From: JAEUJM01 sp964635055
Lineage (GTDB): Bacteria > Actinomycetota > Acidimicrobiia > Acidimicrobiales > DATDAH01
Assembly: GCA_964635055.1 (NCBI GenBank)
Contig: CAZWMT010000012.1
Span: forward strand, 1 to 64,000
DNA: 64,000 bases
Direction: 5' to 3'
Translations under genes and position numbers: made by a program
Notes under the pieces: model-generated
The model's input: the letters and a program-made list of their open reading frames with translations, nothing else
Database searches by the model: none
What the model was told of the DNA's origin: nothing
In this document: piece after piece, positions 32,823 through 40,669 of the stretch
Layout: each line of letters opens with the position of its first letter
Position numbering within the stretch: position 1 is the first letter of the stretch

Positions 32823-35189
32823 ATGAGCGAGACGGGGGCAGCAGGCGAGCAGGCGGTACAGGGGCGGGGCACCTACCCGGGGTTCGAGGGCGTCGTGGGG
32901 CGGACGTTCGCCGGGTCGGAGGGGTGGTGGCCCGAGCGGGCCGAACCGCCGGCCGGCGCCCCGAACATCATCGTCATGCTGGTCGACGACCTCGGCTACG
33001 CCGACCTCGGCTGCTACGGGTCCGAGATCGAGACGCCGAACCTCGACCGCCTCGCCGCCGGCGGCCTGCGCTACACGAACTTCCACGTCGCCCCCATGTG
33101 CTCGCCCACCCGGGCGGCGCTGCTCACCGGCCAGGAGTCGCACCTGGCCGGCGTCGGCTCGGTGGCCCACTCCGACGCGGGCTTCCCCGGCTACGCCATG
33201 GAGCTCGGCACCAACGTGGTGACGATCCCCGAGGTGCTCCGCGACCAGGGCTACGCCACCTTCATGCTCGGCAAGTGGCACCTGGCCAAGGACTCCGACT
33301 GCTCGGCGGCGGGGCCGCGCCACTCGTGGCCGCTGCAGCGGGGGTTCGACCGCTTCTACGGGATCCTCGACGCCTTCACCAACCTGCACCACCCGCACCG
33401 GCTGACCGAGGACAACCACGCCGTCGAGGTCGACCAGTACCCCGAGGGCTACTACCTCACCGACGACCTCACCGACCGCTGCATCGACATGGTCCGCGAG
33501 CTCAAGGCCTCCAACCCGGCCAAGCCCTTCTTCACCTACTTCGCCCACCCCGCGGTCCACGCGCCGCTGCACGCCCGGCCCGAGGACATCGCCAAGTACC
33601 GGGGCCGCTACGACGCCGGCTGGGACGTCATCCGCCAGCAGCGCTTCGAGCGCCAGGTCGCCATGGGCCTGCTGCCCGAGGGGACGCCGCTGGCGCCCCG
33701 CAACACCGAGCCCAACCACGACGTGCTGCCGTGGGACGACCTGTCCGACGCCGAGCACGAGCTGTTCGCCCGGCACATGGAGGTCTTCGCCGGGATGGTC
33801 GACCGTATCGACCAGAACGTCGGCCGCCTGATCGAGGCGCTCGACGAGCTGGGCGAGCTCGACAACACGATCTTCCTCTTCCTCTCCGACAACGGCGCCT
33901 CCCGGGAGGGCGAGGTGACCGGCACGACCTCGTACTACGTCCACCTCCTCCAGGGCGACGACGTCGAGGCCGACCGGGCCCGCCTCGACCTCATCGGCGG
34001 GCCGCAGACCACGCCGCACTACCCGCGGGGCTGGGCCCAGGCGGGCTGCACGCCGTGGCGCCTCTACAAGATCAACACCCACGCCGGCGGCCACTCGGTG
34101 CCGTTCATCGTCTCGTGGCCGGCGGGTGAGCGGGACGGGCGCCTCGGGTCGGGGGCGGCGGGCGCCGGCGCCTTGCGGGACCAGTACACGCACGTGACCG
34201 ACCTGCTCCCGACCTTCGCCGACCTGCTCGGCATCGAGGTGCCGGCCGAGCGCAACGGCAACGCCATCGACCCGCTGGCGGGGACGAGCTTCCTGCCCAC
34301 CCTCGCCGACCCGGCGGCGCCGTCCGCCCACCGCGAGCAGGTCTACGAGAACAACGGCCACCGCGGCCTCTACCGCGACGGCTGGGAGATCGTGACCTGC
34401 CACCAGGCGATGTCGTCGTTCGACGACTCGGAGTGGGAGCTGTACCACGTGGCCGAGGACCGCACGGAGCTGCGCAACCTCGCCACCGAAGAGCCCGAGC
34501 GACTGCGGGAGATGATCGACGCCTGGGAGGCGGCGGCGTGGGAGAACCGCATCTACCCGCTCGACGAAGGCACCGCGGTCAAGTACCTCGTTCGCCCACC
34601 CCGCAGCGCGGTGTTCACCGAGGCGCCCGTCACCATCCTGGCGGGGACGCCCACCCTCGAGCGGTGGCGCTCGGTGCAGCTCGCCTGGTTCAAGGCCTTC
34701 ACGGTGGCGGTCGACCTGGGTGCGCCCGGCTACGCCGCCGGGGACCAGGGCTACCTCGTGGCCCACGGCGACCAGGGCGCCGGCTACGGCCTGTACGTGC
34801 TCGACGGCCACCTGCAGTTCGTGCACAACGACGGCCGGGGCCACCTGCGCCGCCTCGACGCAGGCGAGGTGCCGGTCGGCGCCACCTCGGTGGTGGCCGA
34901 CTTCGCGGCGCCGGGCGGCAACGTGTGGACGGTCTCGCTGTCGGTCGACGGCGACGCCCGTGGCTCGCTCGAGGGCGTGCCCATGCTGTTCGGCATGGCG
35001 CCGTTCGAGGGCATCAGCGTCGGGCGCGACCCCCGCTCCCCCGTCGACTGGGGCCTGCACGAGCGCTTCGGGTCGTTCGCCTACACGGGGGCGCTGCGCT
35101 CGGTGACCTACACCCCCGGCGCCGACGCCCCCGACGCCCCCAGCACCATGGTCGACATGCTCCGCGAGATCGGCCGCGCCTTCGAGTAG
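32823..35189 (+). CDS. Arylsulfatase-family sulfatase
   Basis: The 788-residue enzyme has a formylglycine-type sulfatase domain (residues about 45-560): IIVMLVDDLGYADLGCYG with the calcium-binding Asp pair, the modification motif MCSPTRAALLTG whose Cys becomes formylglycine, LGKWHLA, and FLFLSDNGAS. It would hydrolyse sulfate esters. The last 200 residues form a beta-rich, lectin-like domain (GLYVLDGHLQFVHNDGRGH). No signal peptide is evident. The ATG lies 7 nt after TAGCCT (32810-32815), indicating leaderless transcription. A formylglycine-generating enzyme is not in this window. It is divergent from the SLH protein gene. Confidence 0.93.
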   Translation: MSETGAAGEQAVQGRGTYPGFEGVVGRTFAGSEGWWPERAEPPAGAPNIIVMLVDDLGYADLGCYGSEIETPNLDRLAAGGLRYTNFHVAPMCSPTRAALLTGQESHLAGVGSVAHSDAGFPGYAMELGTNVVTIPEVLRDQGYATFMLGKWHLAKDSDCSAAGPRHSWPLQRGFDRFYGILDAFTNLHHPHRLTEDNHAVEVDQYPEGYYLTDDLTDRCIDMVRELKASNPAKPFFTYFAHPAVHAPLHARPEDIAKYRGRYDAGWDVIRQQRFERQVAMGLLPEGTPLAPRNTEPNHDVLPWDDLSDAEHELFARHMEVFAGMVDRIDQNVGRLIEALDELGELDNTIFLFLSDNGASREGEVTGTTSYYVHLLQGDDVEADRARLDLIGGPQTTPHYPRGWAQAGCTPWRLYKINTHAGGHSVPFIVSWPAGERDGRLGSGAAGAGALRDQYTHVTDLLPTFADLLGIEVPAERNGNAIDPLAGTSFLPTLADPAAPSAHREQVYENNGHRGLYRDGWEIVTCHQAMSSFDDSEWELYHVAEDRTELRNLATEEPERLREMIDAWEAAAWENRIYPLDEGTAVKYLVRPPRSAVFTEAPVTILAGTPTLERWRSVQLAWFKAFTVAVDLGAPGYAAGDQGYLVAHGDQGAGYGLYVLDGHLQFVHNDGRGHLRRLDAGEVPVGATSVVADFAAPGGNVWTVSLSVDGDARGSLEGVPMLFGMAPFEGISVGRDPRSPVDWGLHERFGSFAYTGALRSVTYTPGADAPDAPSTMVDMLREIGRAFE

Positions 35190-35631
35190 CGCACCGCATG
35201 ACCATCGCTCCCTCCTCTGTGTCGGGCGGTCCCGGTTCGCTGCGGGTCGGCCCTGCGGACCAGCGGGTCCTGACCCCGATCCAGTACCCGAAAATCGGCC
35301 CGTCACGTCCCCCGGGCGCCGACCACCACGGTACGTGGTGACCACGACGTTGGCGGCCGCCTGAACGGGTCGTTGGAGGAAATACCTCCGTCAGAGCGGG
35401 GCTATTTCCTCCAACGAGGCGCCCTCCCGACGGATTCCGCCACGATCCGTGAGATGCGGACCTTCTGCGGTTCGTGCCCGACGTGAATCGGTCCGAGACC
35501 GCGACCCAGCACCGGCCACGCCCGCCTCTTCGCGCCTTTGCCTTTCTCGCTGCCGCCACGGCGCTCGAACGCGACCGCCGATGCCCTCGCAACCGGGCAC
35601 CTGCCGCCGCTACGCCCTGCTCGACCGCGGG
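35190..35631. other. Intergenic stretch with a long inverted repeat
   Basis: The space between the convergent sulfatase and lipoprotein genes has no convincing coding frame. It contains the 14-bp inverted repeat at 35371-35416, and the sequence right of it (35417-35560) is open in several frames on both strands, which is common in GC-rich non-coding DNA. It may be an intergenic repeat family, but a single copy cannot show that. Confidence 0.45.
35371..35416. repeat. 14-bp inverted repeat with 18-nt loop
   Basis: CGTTGGAGGAAATA (35371-35384) pairs perfectly with TATTTCCTCCAACG (35403-35416). It lies between convergent genes, so it may be a bidirectional terminator or a mobile repeat. The AT content of the arms is atypical for a terminator in this genome. 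Confidence 0.55.
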
Positions 35632-36729
35632 TCAGGGGGCCCAGCGGGAGAGCGTCGGTGACGCTCCTTCGGGGAGGGTGTAGTAGGTGTCGCCGGCGGG
35701 GGTGACGGCGACGGCCTCGCCCTGCGCCTCGAGGGGGACGGGACCACGGCAGGGTGCGGCGGTGAGGGCATCGGCCACCGGGGTGCCCTCGGGGCGGGCG
35801 AACAGCCGCACGCTGCCGTAGGTGCGCACGGCGATGGCGTCGCCGGCCGGGGTCATGTCGGCGCCGGTGACCGAGGCCGCGATGCTGGCGCCCGGGCTGA
35901 AGGTCCCCACCCGCTGCAGGGTGGGCATGGCCGCGGCGTCGGCGTTCCACCCCTCGATGGAGCCTCGGTAGATGCCCACGGGCCCACCGCTGAGCGACTT
36001 CTCGATCACGTAGAAGCTGGCGTCGGTGCGGTCGACGAACAGGGCCTCGGCATCGCGGGGACCATCGGGGTACTGGAACGGGTACGCCTCGACGTCGTCG
36101 AGGCGCACCCGCCCGACGTCTGTCCCGGCGGCCACATCGGGCTCCGGCACCCGGTAGAGGGTGACGTTCCTGCGCACGGCGTTGTTGTCGCCGATGTCGG
36201 CCAGGTAGAGCGCGTCCCGGTCGTCGACGGCGTTGCCGGCGTCGTCGACGTCGGGGCCGAGGGCCATGTCCTCCCAGTCGACGGCCTCGGCGCCCACGAG
36301 CTTGAAGATGCCGAGGAGGGCGCCGTCCTCGCCCAGGGCGAACACCCGGGCGGAGTCGCCCGAGTCGTTGTGGGCCCAGAGCACACCGTCGGCGGCGCGG
36401 CTCACCGCCAGGCCCGACGCCTCCACCAGGGGGCGCGCGGACACCACCACGGTCTCGGGCGACTCGAGCCGGCCCGCGCAGGCGGCGGTTACCACCGACT
36501 CGACGCCGGATGCCACCGTCGTCGGCGGCGACGTCGATGCCACGGCGGTGGTCGATGTCGAGACATCGGTGTCGCGGGCCGCAGCCTCGTCGCCGCCGCC
36601 GTCGTCCGACGAACTGGAGCACCCCGCCACTGCGGCCGCGACCAGGACGGTGACGATCACCGCCAGGACCACCCGACGCCCGCGCCGACGCACCTTCGCC
36701 ACCACCACACCACCCGGCTGCGACCCCAT
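35632..36729 (-). CDS. Secreted lipoprotein with beta-propeller-like domain
   Basis: The 365-residue protein has a lipoprotein signal: basic RRRGRR, a hydrophobic VVLAVIVTVLVAAAVAGC and a lipobox VAGC. After a Ser/Thr linker comes a 270-residue beta-rich domain with repeated aspartate-containing turns (VLWAHNDSGDSARVFALGED, LYLADIGDNNAVRRNV, DAEALFVDRTDASFYVIEK), reminiscent of secreted propeller proteins such as SdiA-regulated or esterase-like phytases. No catalytic triad is obvious. ATG 36729 is 7 nt after TAGGGT (36742-36737), which indicates a leaderless message. Divergent from the AhpD-like gene. Confidence 0.75.
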   Translation of the reverse strand: MGSQPGGVVVAKVRRRGRRVVLAVIVTVLVAAAVAGCSSSSDDGGGDEAAARDTDVSTSTTAVASTSPPTTVASGVESVVTAACAGRLESPETVVVSARPLVEASGLAVSRAADGVLWAHNDSGDSARVFALGEDGALLGIFKLVGAEAVDWEDMALGPDVDDAGNAVDDRDALYLADIGDNNAVRRNVTLYRVPEPDVAAGTDVGRVRLDDVEAYPFQYPDGPRDAEALFVDRTDASFYVIEKSLSGGPVGIYRGSIEGWNADAAAMPTLQRVGTFSPGASIAASVTGADMTPAGDAIAVRTYGSVRLFARPEGTPVADALTAAPCRGPVPLEAQGEAVAVTPAGDTYYTLPEGASPTLSRWAP

Positions 36730-36841
36730 GGTGCAGACCCTAGGTCTCACCCGCCATGACATCGTTCCGGCCAAGTGGGCGCTGACCGGCCGGTGGGCGG
36801 CGCGACGGCGCGTCCCGCTGCCGGTTCGTAGACTCGCCGCC

Positions 36842-37357
36842 ATGAGCGCACCACTTCGCATCGACCTGCCCGAAGGTGACGCCGACGAGGTGATCCGCCT
36901 GTTCACCCTGAACCCCGACATGGGCATGATCGCCGCCGCCTTCTCGGGCAAGGTGTACGAGAAGTCGAAGCTGGACATCCGCGAGCGCGAGCTGGTGCGC
37001 ATGCGCATCGCCCGCATCAACGACTGCTCGGTCTGCATCGCGACCCGCACCGCCGACCCCGCGGCGGCGGGGCTCACCGAGGACCTCTACCGAGACATCG
37101 AGGACTGGCGCGAGATCGACGGGCTCACCGACCGCGAGCGGGTGGCCATCGAGTACGCCGAGCGCTACGCCCTCGACCACCGCAACCTGGACGACGACTT
37201 CTGGCTGCGCCTCCGCTCGCTCTGGAGCGACGAGGAGGTGCTCGACCTCACCATCTGCATCTCGGCGTTCCTGGCCATGGGCCGCGTCGTCGCGGTGCTC
37301 GGCCCCACCACCGAGTGCCCGATCGTCCTCGACCAGCCCGGCCCCATCCTGCGCTGA
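36842..37357 (+). CDS. AhpD-like carboxymuconolactone decarboxylase-family protein
   Basis: This 171-residue all-helical protein has the CMD/AhpD core: REREL VRMRIARIN leading into NDCSVCIATR with the redox CxxC pair, and VAIEYAERYAL with a conserved Glu/Tyr helix. AhpD-type proteins act as peroxidases or disulfide reductases with this CxxC. The C-terminal LTICISAFLAMGRVVAVLG helix fits the family. The ATG lies 7 nt after TAGACT (36829-36834) without a Shine-Dalgarno. It is convergent with the livF gene. Confidence 0.88.
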   Translation: MSAPLRIDLPEGDADEVIRLFTLNPDMGMIAAAFSGKVYEKSKLDIRERELVRMRIARINDCSVCIATRTADPAAAGLTEDLYRDIEDWREIDGLTDRERVAIEYAERYALDHRNLDDDFWLRLRSLWSDEEVLDLTICISAFLAMGRVVAVLGPTTECPIVLDQPGPILR

Positions 37358-37451
37358 CCGCTCAGGTACCGGCCGTCGCCGGCGCCACCCACGAACGGGC
37401 GGCCACGATCCGGGCGGCCGCGACGGTGCCACCGTCGCCCAGACGGGGTGG

Positions 37452-38201
37452 TCAGGCCTCGGGCCCCAGGTAGCTGGCGGCGAGCAGATCGTGGTCGGCG
37501 GCCAGGTCGGCCGCGGCGCCCTCGGTGACGACCTCGCCGTGGTTCAGCACGTAGCCCCGGTCGGCCACGTGGAGCGCGACGGCCACGTGCTGTTCGACCA
37601 GCAGCACGCCGGTGCCCAGGTCGTCGGCGATGCGGCGGACCACGGGCACCAGGCGCTCCACCACCACCGGGGCCAGGCCCAGGCTCATCTCGTCGACCAG
37701 CAGCAGACGAGGACGGCTCACCAGCGCCCGGGCCAGGGCCAGCATCTGCTGCTCGCCTCCCGACAGCAGGCCGGCCCGGCGGTCGAGCAGCGGTGCGAGC
37801 GCGGGGAAGTACTCGAGCACCTGGTCGAGCGCCACCCCGTCGTGGCGCCGCGGCCGACCCACCGCCACGTTCTCCCGCACGGTGAGCTGCGAGAAGAGCG
37901 ACCGGTCCTCGGGGACGTGGGCCACACCCTGGCGGGCCAACCGGTTCGGCGCGGTCCGCCGCCCCACCGGCCACCCCAGCACCTCGATCTCGCCACCCAG
38001 GATCGGCAACAACCCCGAGATGGTCAGCAGCGTGGTGGTCTTGCCGGCGCCGTTGGGACCGAGCAGCGCCACCACCTCGCCGGCGGCGACGTGCAACGAC
38101 AGGCCGCGGACGACCGCCACCCCGTCGTAGCCGGCGGACAGCCCCCGCAACGACAGCACCGGAGCCTCCCCGCCCGCACCGGACTCGACGCCGCCGGTCA
38201 C
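37452..38201 (-). CDS. livF: LivF-type branched-chain amino-acid ABC ATPase
   Basis: The 249-residue ATPase has Walker A GPNGAGKTT, signature LSGGEQQMLALARAL, Walker B LLLVDEMSLGLAP and a switch His in LLVEQHVAVAL. The LFSQLTVRENVAVG and SLGLAPVVVERL segments are typical of LivF rather than LivG. It would energise uptake of branched-chain amino acids or related compounds. GTG 38201 overlaps the livG stop by 4 nt, so both ATPases are made together. No permeases (LivH, LivM) or binding protein are encoded beside it. Confidence 0.9.
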   Translation of the reverse strand: MTGGVESGAGGEAPVLSLRGLSAGYDGVAVVRGLSLHVAAGEVVALLGPNGAGKTTTLLTISGLLPILGGEIEVLGWPVGRRTAPNRLARQGVAHVPEDRSLFSQLTVRENVAVGRPRRHDGVALDQVLEYFPALAPLLDRRAGLLSGGEQQMLALARALVSRPRLLLVDEMSLGLAPVVVERLVPVVRRIADDLGTGVLLVEQHVAVALHVADRGYVLNHGEVVTEGAAADLAADHDLLAASYLGPEA

Positions 38202-38968
38202 GGAACGGCTCCGTCGCCCAGGTAGGCGGCGATCACCGCCGGGTCGGCCCGCACCTGCTCGGGGGGGCCCGACGCGATCAGCCGGCCGGCGTCGAGCACG
38301 TGCACCTCCTCGCAGACGCCGAGCACCAGCCCCATGTCGTGGTCGACCAGGAGCACCGCCACGCCGGCATCGGCGATGGCCCGCACGTGCTCGCCGAAGC
38401 GTCGGCTCTCGTCGGTGTCCAAGCCGGCCGCGGGCTCGTCGAGCAGCACCATCTTCGGCTCGGCGGCCAGCGCCCGGGCCACCCCCAACAGCTTGCGCTG
38501 CCCCAGCGACAGCTCCGAGGGCCTGGCGTCGGCGCGGTCGGCGAGGCCCACCGACTCGAGCGCGCCCACCACGACGGCGTCGCCGTGGTGACGGCGGGGG
38601 CGGACGACGTCGGCCAGCACCGAACCGAGCCCCCCCGACGCCACTGCCACCAGGCAGTTCTCGGCCACGGTGAGGTCGTCGAAGAGCTCGAGCGACTGCC
38701 ACGTCCGGGCCAGGCCGGCCCGTGCTCGGCGGTGCGTGGGCATCTGGTCGAGGGCCGCGCCGCCGAAGCGGATCGTGCCCCGGTGCGCCACGAATCCCGT
38801 GAGCGCGTCGATGCACGTGGTCTTGCCGGCACCGTTGGGCCCGATGAGCCCCACGATGGCGCCGCGGGCGACGTCGAGCGACACATCGTCGACCGCGCGC
38901 ACCCCACCGAAGCTGACCCCCAGGTCGACCACGTGCAACAACACGTCGTCCGGCTCTGCGTCCCCCAC
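38198..38968 (-). CDS. livG: LivG-type branched-chain amino-acid ABC ATPase
   Basis: This 256-residue ATPase has Walker A GPNGAGKTT, signature LSLGQRKLLGVARAL, Walker B MVLLDEPAAGLD and the switch HDM motif in LLVDHDMGLVLGV. The pattern GVRAVDDVSLDVARGAIVGL and the LARTWQSLELFDDLTVAEN segment identify the LivG branch. GTG 38968 is the likely start; the open frame upstream of it is not conserved. The gene lies 64 nt after the stop of the upstream ferric-reductase-like gene on the same strand and overlaps livF. Confidence 0.9.
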   Translation of the reverse strand: MGDAEPDDVLLHVVDLGVSFGGVRAVDDVSLDVARGAIVGLIGPNGAGKTTCIDALTGFVAHRGTIRFGGAALDQMPTHRRARAGLARTWQSLELFDDLTVAENCLVAVASGGLGSVLADVVRPRRHHGDAVVVGALESVGLADRADARPSELSLGQRKLLGVARALAAEPKMVLLDEPAAGLDTDESRRFGEHVRAIADAGVAVLLVDHDMGLVLGVCEEVHVLDAGRLIASGPPEQVRADPAVIAAYLGDGAVP

Positions 38969-39032
38969 ACCAGAGGGTCTAGCAGGCAACCGGTGATGCC
39001 GGAGGGGGCCCGGCGGCGGGGCGCCCCGGTGC

Positions 39033-39632
39033 TCAGGCGGCGGTGCCGCCGCCGGCGGCCCGGCGGGCGGCGAGCTCCTCGCGACTGGGGAGGTTGCGGG
39101 CCGCGGCCTTCGGCGCCAGCAGGCGGTAGATGGTGAAGAACACGATGCAGATCGCACCGAAGAGCGCGGCCCAGCGCAGCGCCGGGGTGGACGAGTCGGT
39201 GCCCGCCGTGAGGAGGTGGATGGTGGACGCGGCCGCCACCACGTAGCTCGTGAGGTGGATCGAGTGCCACACGTTCTTGGGGATCCGCTTCATCAGCAAC
39301 GACGTGCCCTCGACCAGCAGCAGGAACCAGAAGGCGACGATGCCCCAGGTGACCGCCCCCGGCTTGTACGCCGTCGACGCCATCGGCACGAACAACTCGG
39401 CCCAGCCGAAGTGCAGGAAGTTGTCGCCGACCAGAGACACCAGGTGGACGCCCACGAACATCACGGTGAGGGCGCCCAGCCACCGGTGCAGGTCGAGCAG
39501 CCAGGGGGCCCGGGGCTTGGGGCCGAGGGCCCGGGTGGACAGGGCCAGGCCCCAGAGCACCGAGGCGATGGCGAGGAACCAGGCCACGATCCCTGTGGAG
39601 CGGGCCATGTACCACCAGAAGTGGGTGTTCAT
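39033..39632 (-). CDS. Ferric-reductase-like heme membrane protein
   Basis: The 199-residue protein has about six membrane helices and the ferric-reductase-like/MsrQ pattern of His pairs for heme b: LLDLHRWLGALTVMFVGVHL in one region and WHSIHLTSYVVAAASTIHLL in another. Such proteins transfer electrons across the membrane from a flavin or quinone. It is the third gene of an operon with two tiny single-helix proteins, and its ATG is 19 nt after the preceding stop. No FMN-binding subunit is encoded beside it. Redox partner unknown. Confidence 0.85.
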   Translation of the reverse strand: MNTHFWWYMARSTGIVAWFLAIASVLWGLALSTRALGPKPRAPWLLDLHRWLGALTVMFVGVHLVSLVGDNFLHFGWAELFVPMASTAYKPGAVTWGIVAFWFLLLVEGTSLLMKRIPKNVWHSIHLTSYVVAAASTIHLLTAGTDSSTPALRWAALFGAICIVFFTIYRLLAPKAAARNLPSREELAARRAAGGGTAA

Positions 39633-39651
39633 GAGGGTGCCTCCGCCGGGA

Positions 39652-39921
39652 TCAGCTACCGCTCGAGGTCGTCACCGGGGCCGGAGCCACCGACGGGGAC
39701 GGCACCGGGGCAACGGACCGTGAGTCGGTCGAGGTGCTCTGGCCCGTGACGGTCGCCTGCCCGGCGGGCGTGGCGGCCACGTTGCCGCCGTGGGGCAGGG
39801 CCATCCCGGCCACCATGGTGAGCGCCGTGGTGCCGGCCAGTCCGGCGGCGATGATCCGGGCGCGGGCCGCGGCGTGGGGGCGCTTGCGACGGGGGCCAGC
39901 GGGGCGCGGCGCCTCAGTCAT
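39652..39921 (-). CDS. Small single-helix membrane protein with Thr/Ser-rich tail
   Basis: The 89-residue product has a basic N-terminus (RRKRPHAAARAR), one membrane helix (AAGLAGTTALTMVAGMALP) and a Ser/Thr/Pro/Val-rich external tail. ATG 39921 overlaps the upstream gene by 8 nt, and the ferric-reductase-like gene follows after 19 nt. It may anchor or position the heme protein. No family is recognised. Confidence 0.6.
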   Translation of the reverse strand: MTEAPRPAGPRRKRPHAAARARIIAAGLAGTTALTMVAGMALPHGGNVAATPAGQATVTGQSTSTDSRSVAPVPSPSVAPAPVTTSSGS

Positions 39922-40171
39922 CGAACTCACCATAGCTCTGGGCCGGGGCCGGCGACTCGTCGTCGTGGCCCTCGTCGCTCTCGTGGTCGGTGGTGCGGAC
40001 GGTGGGGGCGGGGGTGGGCGCCGCGGCCTGGGTCGCAGCAGGGGCCGGCGGCGGCGAGGCGGCCGGTGCGGCAGGGGCGATGAGCCCGAAGTTGAGGGCC
40101 ACGGCGGCGGTGGCCGCGGCGATCACGCCGGTGAGGCTCAACGATGCGGCGAGGGCCTTTGGGCGATCCAT
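39914..40171 (-). CDS. Small single-helix membrane protein with acidic tail
   Basis: This 85-residue protein is the first gene of the operon. It has one membrane helix (LSLTGVIAAATAAVALNFG), an Ala/Pro-rich linker and an acidic, His-containing tail (HESDEGHDDESP), which could bind metal. ATG 40171 has a GGAAAGGAC ribosome site. Together with the next tiny protein it makes a pair of related layout. Function unknown; linkage to the heme protein suggests a role in its electron transport. Confidence 0.65.
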   Translation of the reverse strand: MDRPKALAASLSLTGVIAAATAAVALNFGLIAPAAPAASPPPAPAATQAAAPTPAPTVRTTDHESDEGHDDESPAPAQSYGEFDD

Positions 40172-40285
40172 GAGCTGTCCTTTCCGAGGACGGTTGATCC
40201 GATGACCCCACCGTACGGACCAACCCCCCAGCGGCCGGTCAGGCCAATCCCAAGGGAAGGCAAACTCTCTGAACGAGCTCGGGGC

Positions 40286-40299
40286 ACCCATCGATGGGT
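40286..40299. promoter_or_regulatory. 14-bp perfect palindrome upstream of the heme-protein operon
   Basis: ACCCATCGATGGGT reads the same on both strands and sits 115 nt before the first ATG of the minus-strand operon. It could be a repressor site. A second hairpin, GTGTCGT/ACGACAC, lies at 40396-40414, downstream of the neighbouring small membrane protein gene. Confidence 0.35.
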
Positions 40300-40462
40300 C
40301 TGACGACGGGCCAGCACCGTCTGGTTCCGCGAGCCTCAGGATCCCGAGCGGATAGGGCCTCGTTGCCACCCACCGTCGGTTCTGGCCGCGCCCGCGTGTC
40401 GTGTCGGACGACACAGGGCCGTGTCCAGAAGGGCGACCCTCCCGGGCCCGGGCCCGCCACTG

Positions 40463-40669
40463 TCAGCCGGCGATGAGGCTGCCCAGCGCCCAGAGCGCGG
40501 CCACGCCACCGACCACGGCCATCACCACGCTGCGGGCGACAGGCGCCCGCTCGAGCTCACCGTCCTTGGGGGCCTCCGGTGGGCGCACCAGCGCCAGGAC
40601 GTTGCCGACGCACAGCGCGCCACCGATGGCCAGCACCAGCCAGGCCAGGAGGTCTTCACCCAGGAACAC
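40463..40669 (-). CDS. Small two-helix membrane protein
   Basis: The 68-residue protein has two hydrophobic helices (WLVLAIGGALCVGNVLALV and VVMAVVGGVAALWALGSLIAG) joined by a charged loop. Its ATG overlaps the end of the transporter gene by 14 nt, so both are translated from one mRNA. It may be an accessory to the transporter. No family is recognised. Confidence 0.6.
   Translation of the reverse strand: MFLGEDLLAWLVLAIGGALCVGNVLALVRPPEAPKDGELERAPVARSVVMAVVGGVAALWALGSLIAG

Noticed and set aside
32805..35345. Large minus-strand frame opposite the sulfatase
   Set aside because: Antisense composition, Val/Gly/His-rich and without motifs.
35014..35592. Arg/Ser-rich minus-strand frame across the 35371-35416 repeat
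   Set aside because: It overlaps the sulfatase end and looks like non-coding sequence. A repeat family is possible but cannot be shown from one copy.
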